This document shows, one piece after another, positions 7,131-18,034 of a stretch of 51,756 bases of DNA. The DNA comes from an uncultured Chromatiales bacterium. GTDB lineage: Bacteria; Pseudomonadota; Gammaproteobacteria; Steroidobacterales; BM003. The notes beneath the pieces are model-generated. The model was given only the letters and a program-made list of their open reading frames with translations, was not told where the DNA came from and made no database searches. A program made the translations under genes and the position numbers. Every line of letters begins with the position of its first letter. The stretch's first letter is position 1. The stretch lies in NCBI GenBank assembly GCA_937128475.1, contig CAKZML010000027.1, forward strand, positions 1-51,756, given 5' to 3'.

Positions 7131-8180
7131 ATGGGCGACGTAATAAACGATATGTTCCCGGGCGAACGCGCCCAGCACCTGCTCAAAGTACTGGTGCAGC
7201 GATACATTCGCGAGGGTCAGCCCGTGGGTTCGCGAACCTTGTCCAGGGACTCAGGGCTGGACCTCAGTGCCGCCACAATACGTAATGTGATGGTGGATCT
7301 GGAGGAAATGGGCTTTGTCAGTTCGCCCCATACCTCCGCAGGCAGGGTTCCCACGCCGCGGGGATTCCGCTTTTTTGTCGATACCTTGCTGCGGATAAAG
7401 CCGCTGTCGAGCAATGAAATGCGGGTATTGGCAAGCAAGATTTCCGTTGGTGCACAAGACCAGCAGTCCCTGGTGGCCTCGACCTCCGCCATGCTCTCGT
7501 CCCTGACCAGCCTGGCCGGTGTTGTCACAACCCCTCGCCAGCCCCATGCCTCGCTGAGGCAGATCGAGTTTCTGTCCCTGTCTGACAAGCGGGTCCTGGC
7601 GATCATCGTCATTAATGACCGGGAAGTGCAAAACCGTATTCTCCAGCTGGATAGGGATTACAGCTCCGAGGAACTGGTCCGGGCGGCCAATTACCTGAAC
7701 GAGAAGTTCGCCGGGCGAGAGATCGCCGAGGTCCGTGACATCCTGGTGGCGGAGATGAAATCCACCCGGGAAAGCATGAACCGACTGATGATGGACGCCA
7801 TCAACATGGCCCAGCACGCATTTTCTCCCGAGGACCAGAACAATTTCGTAATGGCGGGGGAGACCAACCTGATGGGCTTCGCCGAGTTGCACGACGTGGA
7901 CAAGCTGCGCCGCCTGTTCGATGCCTTTAATACCAAGCGTGACATCCTGGGAATGCTGGATAAGGTGGTTAATGCCCAGGGCGTACAGATATTTATTGGT
8001 GAGGAATCCGGCTATTCCGTGATGGACGATTGTTCCCTGGTGGTGGCCCCGTACACCGCCAATGACGACGTGGTGGGGGTTCTAGGGGTTATTGGCCCCA
8101 CCCGCATGGCCTACGAGCGGGTGATCCCAATTGTGGATGTGGCAGCAAAATTGCTCGGTTCGGCCTTGAATTCCAAGTAA
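7131..8180 (+). CDS. hrcA: Heat-inducible transcription repressor HrcA
   Basis: Represses chaperone operons by binding CIRCE operators; its folding depends on GroEL, which links repression to chaperone supply. The 349-residue product has the N-terminal winged helix (ERAQHLLKVLVQRYIREGQPVGSRTL, then AATIRNVMVDLEEMGFV and SPHTSAGRVPT). The central/C-terminal part matches the family (GETNLMGF, VQIFIGEES, GVLGVIGPTRMAY). The ATG at 7131 has AGGAA just upstream, so I prefer it to a TTG 27 nt earlier. It is the first gene of hrcA-grpE-dnaK-dnaJ. HrcA is absent from enterics and most pseudomonads but present in some other gammaproteobacteria. No canonical CIRCE is visible in the window. Confidence 0.96.
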   Translation: MGDVINDMFPGERAQHLLKVLVQRYIREGQPVGSRTLSRDSGLDLSAATIRNVMVDLEEMGFVSSPHTSAGRVPTPRGFRFFVDTLLRIKPLSSNEMRVLASKISVGAQDQQSLVASTSAMLSSLTSLAGVVTTPRQPHASLRQIEFLSLSDKRVLAIIVINDREVQNRILQLDRDYSSEELVRAANYLNEKFAGREIAEVRDILVAEMKSTRESMNRLMMDAINMAQHAFSPEDQNNFVMAGETNLMGFAELHDVDKLRRLFDAFNTKRDILGMLDKVVNAQGVQIFIGEESGYSVMDDCSLVVAPYTANDDVVGVLGVIGPTRMAYERVIPIVDVAAKLLGSALNSK

Positions 8181-8202
8181 CCCGACCCCATTCAGCAGCA
8201 AG

Positions 8203-8232
8203 CTTGACGTTTTTCGGACCGTTGCCCGGCAT
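8203..8232 (+). promoter_or_regulatory. Putative sigma-32 (heat-shock) promoter of grpE
   Basis: CTTGAC (8203-8208) and CCCGGCAT (8225-8232), 16 bp apart, resemble the RpoH consensus CTTGAA ... CCCCAT. The site lies between hrcA and grpE, with transcription starting about 35 nt before the grpE ATG. Context supports the match, but spacing is at the long end. Confidence 0.5.
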
Positions 8233-8271
8233 GGGCGGGGTCCGTGTGTATGTATTTTGGAGGCCCAATCA

Positions 8272-8829
8272 ATGACCGCTGAGCAGCAAAGCTCCAACGA
8301 TAAACCCCAGGATCCGGCAGAAGATGCACCGGAGAGTTCCCAGGAAGCCCAGGCTGAGGCCACAGGGCAGCCCGAGGACGAATTGACCAAGGCGACGCTT
8401 CAGGCGGAGGAGTATCGCGATCAGTACATGAGGTCACTGGCAGAGCTGGATAACGTCCGCAAGCGCTCCGAGCGAGAGCTTGAGCGGGCCCACAAATATG
8501 GCGTGGAACGCCTGGCCGGCGAGTTGCTGGCGGTTGTGGACAGTCTGGAGCTGGGTCTTGAGGCTGCCGCCGGGGAAGGTTCTGAGGCGGTCCGCGAAGG
8601 CATGCAGGCTACCTTGAAGCTGGTGCTTGGCGCCCTGGAGAAGTTTGGTATCACCCAGCTTGATCCGCTGGGCGAACCCTTTGATCCGGAGTGGCACGAG
8701 GCCATGGCGACCCAGCCTTCGGCGGACGCTGAGCCGGATTCCGTGCTGCTGGTTGTCCAGAAAGGCTACCGGATCCACGACAGAACGTTGCGCGCTGCCC
8801 GGGTAATTGTGGCCCGCGCACCAGAATAG
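8272..8829 (+). CDS. grpE: Nucleotide exchange factor GrpE
   Basis: Releases ADP from DnaK to drive the Hsp70 cycle. The 185-residue protein has a disordered, acidic Gln/Glu-rich N-terminus (about residues 1-40), a long dimerisation helix (AEEYRDQYMRSLAELDNVRKR) and the C-terminal beta-wing domain with GVERLAGELLAVVDSLE, DPLGEPFDPEWHEAM and QKGYRIHDRTLRAARV. The ATG at 8272 follows GGAGG by 8 nt. It sits between hrcA and dnaK as in many HrcA-bearing bacteria. Confidence 0.97.
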   Translation: MTAEQQSSNDKPQDPAEDAPESSQEAQAEATGQPEDELTKATLQAEEYRDQYMRSLAELDNVRKRSERELERAHKYGVERLAGELLAVVDSLELGLEAAAGEGSEAVREGMQATLKLVLGALEKFGITQLDPLGEPFDPEWHEAMATQPSADAEPDSVLLVVQKGYRIHDRTLRAARVIVARAPE

Positions 8830-8841
8830 ATGCCGGGCGGG

Positions 8842-8869
8842 CTTGAAAAGCCTTTTGGCAACCCAATTA
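8842..8869 (+). promoter_or_regulatory. Putative sigma-32 (heat-shock) promoter of dnaK
   Basis: A perfect RpoH -35 CTTGAA (8842-8847) is followed after 14 bp by CCCAATTA (8862-8869), close to CCCCATTTA. Spacing is ideal. Transcription would start about 35-40 nt before the dnaK ATG. It is the best heat-shock promoter match in the window. Confidence 0.65.
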
Positions 8870-8912
8870 ATCAGTACAAGTTTATGTACATCTTTTTTCG
8901 GAGAATAAAGTC

Positions 8913-10841
8913 ATGGGTAAAGTGATTGGAATCGACCTGGGGACAACGAACTCCTGCGTCGCCATCATGGAGGGCGACAAGCCCAAGGTCATCGAGAATA
9001 GTGAGGGTGATCGCACCACACCGTCGATCGTCGCACAGACCAAGGACGATGAATGGCTGGTGGGCCAGTCGGCCAAGCGCCAGGCTGTTACCAACCCGAC
9101 CAATACTATGTTTGCGGTCAAGCGCCTGATCGGTCGTCGTTTCGATGACGAGGTGGTGCAGAAGGACATCGAGATGGTGCCTTACAAGATTGTAGGCGCC
9201 GAAAACGGCGATGCATGGGTAGAGGTGAACGGCAGGAAGATGGCCCCGCCGGAAGTCTCCGCTCGCGTGTTGATGAAGATGAAGAAGACCGCCGAGGACT
9301 ACCTTGGTGAGCCGGTGACCGAAGCTGTGATCACTGTGCCGGCCTACTTCAACGACTCCCAGCGCCAGGCGACCAAGGATGCCGGACGTATCGCGGGTCT
9401 TGAGGTCAAGCGCATCATCAACGAGCCCACCGCAGCAGCCCTGGCCTACGGCCTGGACAAGAAGCGCGGTGACAGCAAGATTGCAGTGTATGACCTGGGT
9501 GGCGGTACCTTCGATATCTCGGTCATCGAGATTGCCGAGATTGACGGTGAGCACCAGTTTGAAGTGTTGGCCACCAATGGCGACACCTTCCTCGGTGGTG
9601 AAGATTTCGACAAGCGCCTGATTGATTACCTGGCTGCCGAGTTCGAAAAAGAAAGTGGTGTGGATATCCGCAAGGATCCGCTGGCCATGCAGCGCCTCAA
9701 GGAAGCTGCCGAGAAGGCCAAGATCGAGGTCTCAACGTCACAGCAAAGTGAAGTTAACCTGCCGTACATCACCGCTGATGCCTCCGGTCCCAAGCACCTG
9801 AGCATCAAGCTGACCCGTGCCAAGGTTGAATCCCTGGTTGAAGACCTGATTGCCCGTACCATCGAGCCCTGCCGCATTGCCCTTAAGGATGCCGGACTCA
9901 AGGTATCGGAAATTGATGACGTGATCCTGGTCGGCGGTCAGACCCGTATGCCCAAGGTTCAGGAAGAAGTGAAGAAGTTCTTTGCTCGTGAGCCCCGTAA
10001 GGACATGAACCCTGATGAGGCGGTGGCGATTGGCGCCGCGATCCAGGGTGGCGTGCTCTCCGGTGAGGTCAAAGACGTGCTGCTGCTGGACGTTACCCCG
10101 CTGTCGCTGGGTATCGAGACCCTGGGTGGCGTGATGACCAAGCTCATCGACAAGAACACCACTATCCCGACCAAGGCGAACCAGGTTTTCTCCACGGCTG
10201 ACGACAATCAGACTGCAGTAACCATTCATGTGCTGCAGGGCGAGCGTGATCGTGCCATGGACAACAAGTCACTGGGTCGTTTTGATCTCAGTGATATTCC
10301 TCCTGCACCGCGTGGTCTGCCCCAGGTCGAGGTGACTTTCGATATCGATGCCAACGGTATCCTGAACGTCTCGGCCAAGGACAAGGCGACCAACAAGGAA
10401 CAGAAGATTGTCATCAAGGCCTCAAGTGGCCTGTCTGATGATGATGTGGATCGGATGGTGAAAGACGCCGAGGCTCACGCCGAGGAAGATCGCAAGTTCC
10501 GCGAACTGGTCGAGGCTCGTAACCTGGCTGATGGTCTGCTGCATGCGACTGAGAAGTCACTGGAAGATCTTGGCGAGAAGGTCCAGCCCGAAGAGCGCAG
10601 CGGTATCGAAGCTGCGGTGGGTGAATTGCGCGAAGCCCTCAAGGGTGAGAACAAGGATGCCATCGAGGCCAAGAGCAAGGCATTGTCCGAGGTTTCCGCT
10701 ACCCTGGCACAGCGTGTGTACCAGGAGCAGGCGGCTGCTGAAGGCCAGGCTGAAGGCGGCGAAGCTCCCGGCGGCGCTGATGATGTGGTCGATGCCGAAT
10801 TCGAAGAAGTCAAAGACAACGACCAAGACAAGAAAGCCTGA
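8913..10841 (+). CDS. dnaK: Chaperone protein DnaK (Hsp70)
   Basis: The ATP-dependent chaperone that binds exposed hydrophobic peptides with DnaJ and GrpE. At 642 residues it has the usual length. The actin-like ATPase domain shows [17 protein letters not shown] at the N-terminus, [29 protein letters not shown] and VGGQTRMP. The linker [15 protein letters not shown] leads into the substrate-binding domain. The C-terminal end ([15 protein letters not shown]) is the conserved acidic tail. An AGGAG-like GGAGA precedes the ATG. It is flanked by a heat-shock-type promoter and a GC-rich hairpin before dnaJ. Confidence 0.99.
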   Translation: MGKVIGIDLGTTNSCVAIMEGDKPKVIENSEGDRTTPSIVAQTKDDEWLVGQSAKRQAVTNPTNTMFAVKRLIGRRFDDEVVQKDIEMVPYKIVGAENGDAWVEVNGRKMAPPEVSARVLMKMKKTAEDYLGEPVTEAVITVPAYFNDSQRQATKDAGRIAGLEVKRIINEPTAAALAYGLDKKRGDSKIAVYDLGGGTFDISVIEIAEIDGEHQFEVLATNGDTFLGGEDFDKRLIDYLAAEFEKESGVDIRKDPLAMQRLKEAAEKAKIEVSTSQQSEVNLPYITADASGPKHLSIKLTRAKVESLVEDLIARTIEPCRIALKDAGLKVSEIDDVILVGGQTRMPKVQEEVKKFFAREPRKDMNPDEAVAIGAAIQGGVLSGEVKDVLLLDVTPLSLGIETLGGVMTKLIDKNTTIPTKANQVFSTADDNQTAVTIHVLQGERDRAMDNKSLGRFDLSDIPPAPRGLPQVEVTFDIDANGILNVSAKDKATNKEQKIVIKASSGLSDDDVDRMVKDAEAHAEEDRKFRELVEARNLADGLLHATEKSLEDLGEKVQPEERSGIEAAVGELREALKGENKDAIEAKSKALSEVSATLAQRVYQEQAAAEGQAEGGEAPGGADDVVDAEFEEVKDNDQDKKA

Positions 10842-10871
10842 TACCCTCGGGCATCTTGATTCAACCAGGTA

Positions 10872-10912
10872 GCCGCCGCGATCGTTAACAGGTCGCGGCG
10901 GCTTCTTGGGAT
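10872..10912 (+). terminator. Intergenic hairpin between dnaK and dnaJ
   Basis: Perfect 10-bp arms GCCGCCGCGA (10872-10881) and TCGCGGCGGC (10903-10912) enclose a 21-nt loop. The tail TTCTTGGGATTATTT is only moderately T-rich. It may act as a partial terminator or an RNA stabiliser that keeps dnaK mRNA more abundant than dnaJ. This is inferred from position and structure. Confidence 0.45.
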
Positions 10913-10945
10913 TATTTCCAGTAGAAAAAAGAGTAACGGTGAGGA

Positions 10946-12085
10946 ATGTCCAAACGCGATTATTACGAGGTCCTGGGGGTAGAACGGGGCGCATCAGCGG
11001 CAGACCTGAAAAAGGCCTACCGGCGCCTGGCGATGAAGCATCATCCCGACCGGAACCAGGACGACGCAGGCGCTGAAGACCTCTTCAAGGAAGCCAAAGA
11101 GGCTTACGAAGTCCTGACCGACGAAAATAAGCGCGCCCGCTATGACCGCTATGGTCATGCCGGTGTGGATCCTTCTGCCGGCGGACAGGGCTTCGGCGGC
11201 GGTGGCGGCGCTGATGCGTTCAGCGACATGTTCGGTGATGTGTTCGGAGATATCTTTGGCGGGGGCGGTCGACGCGCTCGCAGCCAGGTCTTTCGGGGCG
11301 CTGATCTTGCCTACTCCCTCGATCTGGACCTGGAGCAGGCGGTGGCCGGTGAAGCCGTCACCATTGATGTGCCCAGCATGGTTGAGTGTGGGGGCTGTAG
11401 CGGAAGTGGTGCTGCCGAGGGTTCCAGTCCAGTGGACTGTGAAACCTGTGGTGGTGTGGGTCAGGTACGCATGCAGCAGGGTTTCTTTTCTGTGCAGCAG
11501 ACCTGTCCGGCATGCCGGGGTAACGGCAAGACCATCAAGGATCCTTGTGGGGAATGCTCTGGCCAGGGCCGTATCCGCGAGAACCGCAAGCTGGAAGTGA
11601 ATGTGCCGGCCGGTGTGGATACTGGAGACAGGATTCGACTGGGTGGCCAGGGTGAGGCGGGCCGTTCAGGTGGCCCCGCCGGCGATCTGTACGTGGAGAT
11701 TCATGTACGGGATCACAAGATTTTTGAGCGCGATGGCGCCGACCTGGCCTGCGAGGTCCCGGTCAGTTTTGTCACCGCGGCATTGGGCGGAACCATCAAG
11801 GTGCCGACCCTGACCGGGGAAGTCTCTTTGAAAATTCCTCACGAGACCCAGACAGGCAAGGTGTTTCGCCTGCGGGGTAAAGGCGTGAAGCCTGTGCGTG
11901 GCGGACCGGTAGGCGATTTGTTCTGCTGTGCGGTCGTGGAGACCCCGGTCAAATTGTCCGAAAAACAGAAGAAAATGCTCAATGAATTCGATGATTCCCT
12001 GCGTGGTCACGGGACCCGCCACAGCCCCAAGGAAAGCGGATGGCTGGACGGGGTGAAGAATTTTTTTGAGAATATCGGGTCGTGA
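10946..12085 (+). CDS. dnaJ: Chaperone protein DnaJ (Hsp40)
   Basis: The co-chaperone that delivers substrates to DnaK and stimulates its ATPase. The 379-residue type I protein has a J domain with the HPD motif ([11 protein letters not shown], near residue 33) and a Gly/Phe-rich linker. Its zinc-binding region has four CxxCxGxG-type repeats ([32 protein letters not shown]), followed by two C-terminal substrate-binding domains. GAGG precedes the ATG. The stop overlaps the GTG start of dapB by 4 nt, so dapB is probably translationally coupled. Confidence 0.98.
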   Translation: MSKRDYYEVLGVERGASAADLKKAYRRLAMKHHPDRNQDDAGAEDLFKEAKEAYEVLTDENKRARYDRYGHAGVDPSAGGQGFGGGGGADAFSDMFGDVFGDIFGGGGRRARSQVFRGADLAYSLDLDLEQAVAGEAVTIDVPSMVECGGCSGSGAAEGSSPVDCETCGGVGQVRMQQGFFSVQQTCPACRGNGKTIKDPCGECSGQGRIRENRKLEVNVPAGVDTGDRIRLGGQGEAGRSGGPAGDLYVEIHVRDHKIFERDGADLACEVPVSFVTAALGGTIKVPTLTGEVSLKIPHETQTGKVFRLRGKGVKPVRGGPVGDLFCCAVVETPVKLSEKQKKMLNEFDDSLRGHGTRHSPKESGWLDGVKNFFENIGS

Positions 12086-12903
12086 GCACCCAGTCCCATA
12101 AACCGCTGTCTATTGCCCTGTTGGGGGCCAGTGGTCGTATGGGGCGAGAAGTGCTGGCCCTGCTGCCGGGAAATACCGGGTTTGAACTCTCTGGCGCCGG
12201 GTGTTCGCCCGAGGGTGGATTGCTGGCCCAGCCGGTCAGTCTGCTTCAGAAAGGCTTGCCCGACCTGCGCTTTGACGGCAATCCCTCGAAGGCGGTTGCC
12301 GGGGCCTCGGTCGCTATTGATTTCAGCCTGCCGGATGCCACGGCCAGTCACCTGGATGCATGCAGGGAGCAGGGTATCCCCCTGGTGCTATGTGCAACCG
12401 GCCACGACGCTGCACAGCTGGAGGCTATTCGGGAACTGAGCAAAACCGTTCCTGTCTTGCTGGCTGCCAATACCAGCCTTGGCGTAACCCTGCTAAATCG
12501 CCTGGTGGAGATTGCTGCCAGCACCCTGGGTGAGCAGTTTGATACCGAGATTTTCGAGGTCCATCACCGTAACAAGCGTGATTTACCCTCCGGCACAGCG
12601 CTGAAGCTTGGCGAAGCGGTGGCCCGGGGTCGCAAGGCTGAGCTGGCGGAGTTGGCCGAGAACCGGATTCCCGGCAGCCAGCAGTTGCGTAGCCCGGGAA
12701 GCATAGGCTTTTCAGCGGTTCGTGCCGGGGATGTGGCCGGCGAGCATACGGTGCTGTTTGCCGCGGATGGCGAGAGATTGGAACTGGTGCACAAGGTCAG
12801 CAAACGCTCAACATTTGCCCAAGGAGCGCTGAAGGCTGCGCAGTGGCTGGCTGATCAGCCCCCCGGATTGTACGAAATGTCCGATGTTTTGGGCCTCAAT
12901 TAG
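12082..12903 (+). CDS. dapB: 4-hydroxy-tetrahydrodipicolinate reductase
   Basis: Reduces 4-hydroxy-tetrahydrodipicolinate with NAD(P)H in the lysine/diaminopimelate pathway, feeding peptidoglycan synthesis. The 273-residue protein has the nucleotide-binding loop GASGRMG (residues 15-21) and ID.S.P in [11 protein letters not shown]. It carries the catalytic signature [20 protein letters not shown] (159-178), with the His pair at 161-162, Lys165 and PSGTA. The GTG start lies inside the dnaJ stop region (4-nt overlap). The dnaJ-dapB-carA order is shared with Pseudomonas. Confidence 0.97.
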   Translation: MSTQSHKPLSIALLGASGRMGREVLALLPGNTGFELSGAGCSPEGGLLAQPVSLLQKGLPDLRFDGNPSKAVAGASVAIDFSLPDATASHLDACREQGIPLVLCATGHDAAQLEAIRELSKTVPVLLAANTSLGVTLLNRLVEIAASTLGEQFDTEIFEVHHRNKRDLPSGTALKLGEAVARGRKAELAELAENRIPGSQQLRSPGSIGFSAVRAGDVAGEHTVLFAADGERLELVHKVSKRSTFAQGALKAAQWLADQPPGLYEMSDVLGLN

Positions 12904-12930
12904 ACAGAGGCACCCCGTAGAAAGTAGAAT
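12901..12930 (+). promoter_or_regulatory. Putative carA promoter
   Basis: TAGACA (12901-12906) and TAGAAT (12925-12930), each five of six to sigma-70 consensus, are 18 bp apart. The -35 box overlaps the dapB stop codon. Transcription would begin near 12937, giving a leader of about 155 nt before the carA GTG. Confidence 0.5.
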
Positions 12931-13001
12931 TCCCCCGGTTCAGCGTCAACGTATCTGGGTCGCGAATGACTTTGGAGTGTGGCTGAGTAGAGAATTAAAT
13001 G

Positions 13002-13035
13002 GCGGGACGAGCTTGAACGGGCTCGTCCCGCTTTC
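13002..13035 (+). terminator. Terminator-like hairpin in the carA leader (attenuator candidate)
   Basis: Perfect 11-bp arms GCGGGACGAGC (13002-13012) and GCTCGTCCCGC (13021-13031) with an 8-nt loop are followed by TTTCT. It stands 60 nt before carA and after the proposed carA promoter. It could terminate dapB transcripts or attenuate carAB in response to pyrimidine or arginine supply. Short frames cross it, including MAGRA-stop at 13000-13017, which ends inside the loop. Confidence 0.55.
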
Positions 13036-13091
13036 TACATCCGCCGGCGATGAACCGCTTCGTGCCCAACTTTGAAACAAAGGAAGCGATT

Positions 13092-14243
13092 GTGACGACG
13101 CCTGCAGTCTTGGTACTTGAAGATGGCACTATCTTTCAAGGGGTATCCATTGGAGCCGAAGGGCAATCCATTGGTGAGGTGGTTTTCAATACCTCTATGA
13201 CCGGCTACCAGGAGATCATTACTGATCCCTCGTACTGCCGTCAGATAGTGACCCTGACCTATCCCCATATTGGCAATACCGGTGCCAACACAGAAGACCT
13301 GGAGTCTGGCAGGGTGCATGCAGCCGGCCTGATTATCAGGGATTTACCCCTTTTGCATAGCAACTGGCGGGCAGACAAGCCCCTGGACGAGTTCCTGCGC
13401 CAGGCCGGAGTGGTGGCCCTTGCCGGTATCGACACCCGCAAACTGACCCGGATTCTTCGAGAGAAGGGCGCCCAGGCGGGTTGTATCCAGGCAGGCAAGA
13501 TAGACACCGATGCTGCGCTGAAAGCCGCCCAGGCATTCCCCGGTCTCAAGGGGATGGACCTGGCCAAGGTGGTTTCCACTCGGGAGCAGTACCAGTGGAA
13601 CAACGGCACCATCTGGCCGGAAGTGGACTACTTCCCCAGCAAGGCGGTGCGTTTGCACGTGGTGGCCTACGATTTCGGTATCAAGCGAAATATCCTGCGC
13701 CTGCTGTCAGATTACGGTTGCCGTATGACGGTGGTGCCGGCCCAGACTTCCGCCAAGGAAGTTATGGCCCTGGCCCCCGACGGGGTATTTCTTTCCAACG
13801 GCCCGGGTGATCCCGAGCCCTGTGATTACGCCGTCAGGGCAATCAGGAAACTGCAGAAGACCGGGGTGCCGATTTTCGGTATTTGCCTGGGACACCAGTT
13901 ACTGGGCCTGGCCAACGGTGCCAGCACGATCAAGATGAAATTTGGCCATCATGGCGGTAATCACCCGGTTCAGGACCTGGCCACGCGGAAAGTCATGATC
14001 ACCAGTCAGAATCATGGGTTCTGTATTGACGAGAAGACCTTGCCTGAGGGCGTGGAGGCGACTCATCGCTCCCTGTTCGACGGCACTTTGCAGGGCATTC
14101 GTCATACCCAGGCGCCGGCGTTCAGCTTCCAGGGACACCCTGAGGCGAGTCCCGGTCCCCATGATGTACAACCTTTGTTTGAGCAGTTTGTGAAAATGAT
14201 GCTCCGACATCGTGTTGAGGCCCGTAAGAAAGCAGAAGCTTAA
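13092..14243 (+). CDS. carA: Carbamoyl-phosphate synthase small (glutaminase) subunit
   Basis: Hydrolyses glutamine and channels ammonia to CarB for carbamoyl phosphate, the precursor of arginine and pyrimidines. Starting at GTG 13092 the protein has 383 residues, the family length. That start follows AGGAAG by about 7 nt and leaves the family N-terminus ([24 protein letters not shown]). An ATG at 13050 is an alternative. The C-terminal class I glutaminase domain has nucleophile Cys265 in [11 protein letters not shown] and His349/Glu351 in GHPEASPG. It lies upstream of carB and downstream of an attenuator-like hairpin. Confidence 0.96.
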   Translation: MTTPAVLVLEDGTIFQGVSIGAEGQSIGEVVFNTSMTGYQEIITDPSYCRQIVTLTYPHIGNTGANTEDLESGRVHAAGLIIRDLPLLHSNWRADKPLDEFLRQAGVVALAGIDTRKLTRILREKGAQAGCIQAGKIDTDAALKAAQAFPGLKGMDLAKVVSTREQYQWNNGTIWPEVDYFPSKAVRLHVVAYDFGIKRNILRLLSDYGCRMTVVPAQTSAKEVMALAPDGVFLSNGPGDPEPCDYAVRAIRKLQKTGVPIFGICLGHQLLGLANGASTIKMKFGHHGGNHPVQDLATRKVMITSQNHGFCIDEKTLPEGVEATHRSLFDGTLQGIRHTQAPAFSFQGHPEASPGPHDVQPLFEQFVKMMLRHRVEARKKAEA

Positions 14244-14318
14244 AAAGTTAGTTTTAACAAGACTTTACAAGCTATTTTTAAAGTAACTATTGACAACTTG
14301 TCCAGGCCCTGAACGACT

Positions 14319-17300
14319 ATGCCCAGACGTAATGACATCCAAAGCGTAATGATTATTGGTGCCGGCCCCATCGTGATTGGGCAGGCATGCGAATTCGATT
14401 ACTCCGGCGCCCAGGCCTGTAAGGCCCTTCGAGAGGAGGGTTACCGGGTTATCCTGGTGAACTCCAATCCCGCCACCATCATGACCGATCCGGAAACCGC
14501 GGATGCGGTGTACATCGAGCCGATAGACTGGCGGGCCCTGGAGCGAGTGATCGCCAAGGAGCGCCCCCAGGTGTTGCTGCCCACCATGGGTGGCCAGACG
14601 GCATTGAACTGTGCACTGGACCTGGTCCGAGAGGGCGTGCTGCAGAAGTACAACGTGGAACTGATCGGCGCCAGCCGGGAAGCCATCGACATGGCTGAGG
14701 ACCGGGAGAAGTTCCGGGACGCCATGCAGGAGATCGGCCTGGACGTGCCCGATGCCCGGATTGCCCATTCCCTGGAGCAGGCGCTGGCTGTCCAGGCAGA
14801 AATTGGTTATCCCACCATCATTCGTCCCTCGTTCACCATGGGCGGTTCTGGCGGCGGTATTGCCTACAACCGTGATGAGTTCGAGGAAATCGTGGCCCGC
14901 GGCCTGGATCTTTCCCCCACCGACGAAGTCCTGCTGGAAGAGTCGGTGCTGGGCTGGAAAGAGTATGAGATGGAGGTGGTGCGTGACCGTAACGACAATT
15001 GCATCATCATCTGCTCTATTGAAAACCTGGATCCCATGGGTGTGCACACCGGTGATTCCATCACCGTAGCGCCTGCCCAGACCCTGACGGACAAGGAATA
15101 CCAGGTGATGCGTAATGCCTCCCTGGCGGTGCTGCGAAAGATTGGTGTGGAAACCGGCGGTTCCAACGTTCAGTTCGCGATCAACCCGGCAGACGGGCGA
15201 CTGGTGGTCATTGAAATGAACCCCCGGGTGTCCCGTTCCTCGGCGCTGGCCTCCAAGGCCACCGGGTTCCCGATTGCCAAGGTCGCGGCGAAACTGGCCA
15301 TCGGCTATACCCTGGACGAGTTGAAGAACGACATTACCGGTGGTCTGACCCCGGCGTCCTTCGAGCCGTCAATTGACTACGTGGTCACCAAGATTCCGCG
15401 TTTTGCTTTCGAGAAATTCCCGGGCGCTTCGGATCGTTTGACGACCCAGATGAAGGCCGTTGGCGAGGTCATGGCCATGGGCCGGACCTTCCAGGAATCG
15501 TTGCAAAAAGCACTGCGTGGTCTGGAGACCGGTATTGACGGCCTGGTAGAGCAGGTGACAAACGTGGAGTCCGATGAAGACAGGGCTGCACTGGAATATG
15601 AAATTCGTGCCGCCGGCCCCGATCGCATTCTGTTCCTGGCAGATGGGTTCCGCCAGGGAATGAGTCTCGAGGAAGTCTATGAGCTGTCCGCCGTGGACCC
15701 CTGGTTCCTGGCGCAGATCGAGGACCTGGTGGGTGAAGAGGCCATGGTTCGCGAGCAGGGCATGGACGCGTTGGACGCCGTACGTCTTAAGCAGCTGAAG
15801 CAGAAGGGCTTCTCGGATAGCCGCCTGGCAGGTTTGTTGGGTGTGCCCGAGACAGGTGTGCGTCGCCTGCGGGAACGACTGAATGTTCGCCCGGTGTTCA
15901 AGCGCGTGGATACCTGCGCCGCGGAGTTTGCGACCTCAACTGCCTATATGTATTCCACCTATGACGAGGAATGCGAGGCCAATCCGACTGACGCTCGAAA
16001 GATCATGATCCTCGGTGGCGGTCCCAACCGTATCGGCCAGGGTATCGAGTTTGATTATTGCTGCGTGCATGCGGCACTGGGTCTGAAGGAAAACGGCTAC
16101 GAGACCATCATGGTCAACTGTAATCCGGAGACCGTCTCTACTGACTATGACACCTCAGACAGGCTGTATTTTGAGCCCCTGACCATGGAAGACGTGCTGG
16201 AGATCGTGCGCATCGAGAAGCCCGAGGGCGTGATCGTGCAGTATGGCGGCCAGACGCCGCTGAAGTTGGCCCGCGGCCTGGAAGCCGAGGGCGTGCCGAT
16301 TATTGGTACCAGCCCGGATTCAATTGACCTGGCCGAGGACCGTGAGCGTTTCCAGAAGCTGGTCCAGGAACTGGGTCTGAAGCAGCCCCCCAACTGCACC
16401 GCGCGTAACGTTGAAGATGCGGTACGCATGGCCGTGGATGTGGGTTATCCGCTGGTGGTGAGGCCGTCCTACGTATTGGGCGGGCGGGCCATGGAAATCG
16501 TTTTCAGCGAGGAAGACCTGCGTCGTTATATGAAGAACGCGGTGGATGTCTCCAATGAAAGCCCGGTACTGCTGGATCACTTCCTGGATATGGCCGTGGA
16601 AGTGGACGTTGATATCGTTTGCGATGGCGATGAAGTACTGATTGGCGGAATCATGGAGCACGTGGAGCAGGCGGGTGTTCACTCCGGTGACTCAGCATGC
16701 TGCCTGCCGCCGCACACGCTGAGCGAGACCATTCAGCAGGAAATGTGCGACCAGGTTCGCAAGCTGGCCAAGGCCCTGAACGTCGTGGGCCTGATGAATA
16801 CCCAGTTTGCCATCCAGGGGAACGATGTTTACCTGATCGAGGTGAATCCTCGTGCTTCCCGGTCTGTGCCTTTCGTTTCCAAGGCGGTCGCCATCCCCCT
16901 GGCCAGGGTTGGCGCCCGGGCGATGGTGGGTATCAAGCTCAAGGACCAGAATGTTGTGGCCGTGCCGAATCCACCGTTCTGCTCGGTGAAAGTCTCGGTA
17001 TTTCCGTTTGCCAAGTTCCTGGGTACCGATCCCATTCTTGGTCCGGAAATGAAGTCTACCGGCGAAGTCATGGGTACTGGTCGCTCTTTCGGCGAGGCGT
17101 ATGCCAAGGCCCAGTTGGCGGCCGGCGTGGTGTTGCCCCAGTTTGGAACAGCACTGTTGAGTGTCCATGATCGTGACAAGCCCGGCTGTGTGTTGTTGGC
17201 CCGGGAGTTAATCGAACGCGGTTTTGAACTGGTTGCTACCGGCGGTACTGCTGCGGCTCTCAAGGCCGAGGGTATTCCGGTCACCAAGATCAACAAGGTC

Positions 17301-17543
17301 AGCGAAGGGCGCCCGCATATTGTGGATATGATCAAGAACGAGGAAATCGACCTGATCGTGAATACCACCGAGGGCAAGCAGGCCATCCGTGAATCACGTT
17401 CAATTCGTGCCGAGGCGGTACATCGCAAGGTCACCTACTACACTACCGTTGCAGCAGGGCGCGCCACGATCCAGGCGCTGGACCATATTCATGAAGGGGA
17501 GGTCAATCGATTGCAGGACCTCCACGAGGAGATTACCGGATGA
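14319..17543 (+). CDS. carB: Carbamoyl-phosphate synthase large subunit
   Basis: Uses two ATP, bicarbonate and CarA-derived ammonia to make carbamoyl phosphate. The 1074-residue protein is full length. It has two homologous ATP-grasp halves (first starting [24 protein letters not shown], second [23 protein letters not shown] near residue 560) and a C-terminal MGS-like allosteric domain (about 940-1074) that binds UMP or ornithine in homologues. The 75-nt carA-carB gap is AT-rich and holds a perfect TTGACA (14290-14295), but no good -10. Only a weak AGG precedes the ATG. The stop overlaps the greA start (ATGA). Confidence 0.98.
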   Translation: MPRRNDIQSVMIIGAGPIVIGQACEFDYSGAQACKALREEGYRVILVNSNPATIMTDPETADAVYIEPIDWRALERVIAKERPQVLLPTMGGQTALNCALDLVREGVLQKYNVELIGASREAIDMAEDREKFRDAMQEIGLDVPDARIAHSLEQALAVQAEIGYPTIIRPSFTMGGSGGGIAYNRDEFEEIVARGLDLSPTDEVLLEESVLGWKEYEMEVVRDRNDNCIIICSIENLDPMGVHTGDSITVAPAQTLTDKEYQVMRNASLAVLRKIGVETGGSNVQFAINPADGRLVVIEMNPRVSRSSALASKATGFPIAKVAAKLAIGYTLDELKNDITGGLTPASFEPSIDYVVTKIPRFAFEKFPGASDRLTTQMKAVGEVMAMGRTFQESLQKALRGLETGIDGLVEQVTNVESDEDRAALEYEIRAAGPDRILFLADGFRQGMSLEEVYELSAVDPWFLAQIEDLVGEEAMVREQGMDALDAVRLKQLKQKGFSDSRLAGLLGVPETGVRRLRERLNVRPVFKRVDTCAAEFATSTAYMYSTYDEECEANPTDARKIMILGGGPNRIGQGIEFDYCCVHAALGLKENGYETIMVNCNPETVSTDYDTSDRLYFEPLTMEDVLEIVRIEKPEGVIVQYGGQTPLKLARGLEAEGVPIIGTSPDSIDLAEDRERFQKLVQELGLKQPPNCTARNVEDAVRMAVDVGYPLVVRPSYVLGGRAMEIVFSEEDLRRYMKNAVDVSNESPVLLDHFLDMAVEVDVDIVCDGDEVLIGGIMEHVEQAGVHSGDSACCLPPHTLSETIQQEMCDQVRKLAKALNVVGLMNTQFAIQGNDVYLIEVNPRASRSVPFVSKAVAIPLARVGARAMVGIKLKDQNVVAVPNPPFCSVKVSVFPFAKFLGTDPILGPEMKSTGEVMGTGRSFGEAYAKAQLAAGVVLPQFGTALLSVHDRDKPGCVLLARELIERGFELVATGGTAAALKAEGIPVTKINKVSEGRPHIVDMIKNEEIDLIVNTTEGKQAIRESRSIRAEAVHRKVTYYTTVAAGRATIQALDHIHEGEVNRLQDLHEEITG

Positions 17544-18016
17544 GTAAAGTTCCACTGACGCTTCGCGGCGCGGAAAAAATGCGGGTGGAGCTTAAGCAGC
17601 TCAAGAGCGTTGATCGGCCGAGGGTGATCATGGCGATCGCCGAGGCGCGAGCCCATGGCGACCTTAAAGAGAACGCCGAATACCATGCCGCCAAGGAGCA
17701 GCAGGGTTTTATCGAAGGGCGTATTAAGGACCTGGATGGCAAGCTTTCCCATGCACAGATCATCGACGTGACCGAAATAACTGCGTCGGGCAGGGTGATT
17801 TTCGGTAGCACCGTGCTGTTGGGTGACGAGGAAAGCGGCAAGGAAATTACTTACCAGATCGTGGGTGAGGATGAAGCCGACGCCAAGGCCGGAATGATTT
17901 CCTATACCTCACCTATTGCTCGTGCCCTGATCGGCAAGGAAGAGGGCGATGTGGTTGTGGTTCGTACCCCTGGCGGTGATCGGGAAGTCGAAATCATCGA
18001 AGTTCGGTACATCTGA
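17540..18016 (+). CDS. greA: Transcription elongation factor GreA
   Basis: Rescues backtracked RNA polymerase by stimulating cleavage of the nascent RNA 3' end. The 158-residue protein has the N-terminal coiled-coil with the acidic tip [16 protein letters not shown] (the Asp and Glu that coordinate Mg2+ in the secondary channel). The C-terminal FKBP-like domain has [30 protein letters not shown] and the final [10 protein letters not shown]. Its ATG overlaps the carB stop in an ATGA, so it is coupled to carAB as in pseudomonads. Confidence 0.98.
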   Translation: MSKVPLTLRGAEKMRVELKQLKSVDRPRVIMAIAEARAHGDLKENAEYHAAKEQQGFIEGRIKDLDGKLSHAQIIDVTEITASGRVIFGSTVLLGDEESGKEITYQIVGEDEADAKAGMISYTSPIARALIGKEEGDVVVVRTPGGDREVEIIEVRYI

Positions 18017-18034
18017 CCCGGGCGGTCAATTCAG

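Noticed and set aside
14290-14318. Separate carB promoter from the perfect TTGACA before carB
   Set aside because: No -10 box of quality lies 16-19 bp downstream and the start codon follows too closely; carA-carB cotranscription is simpler.
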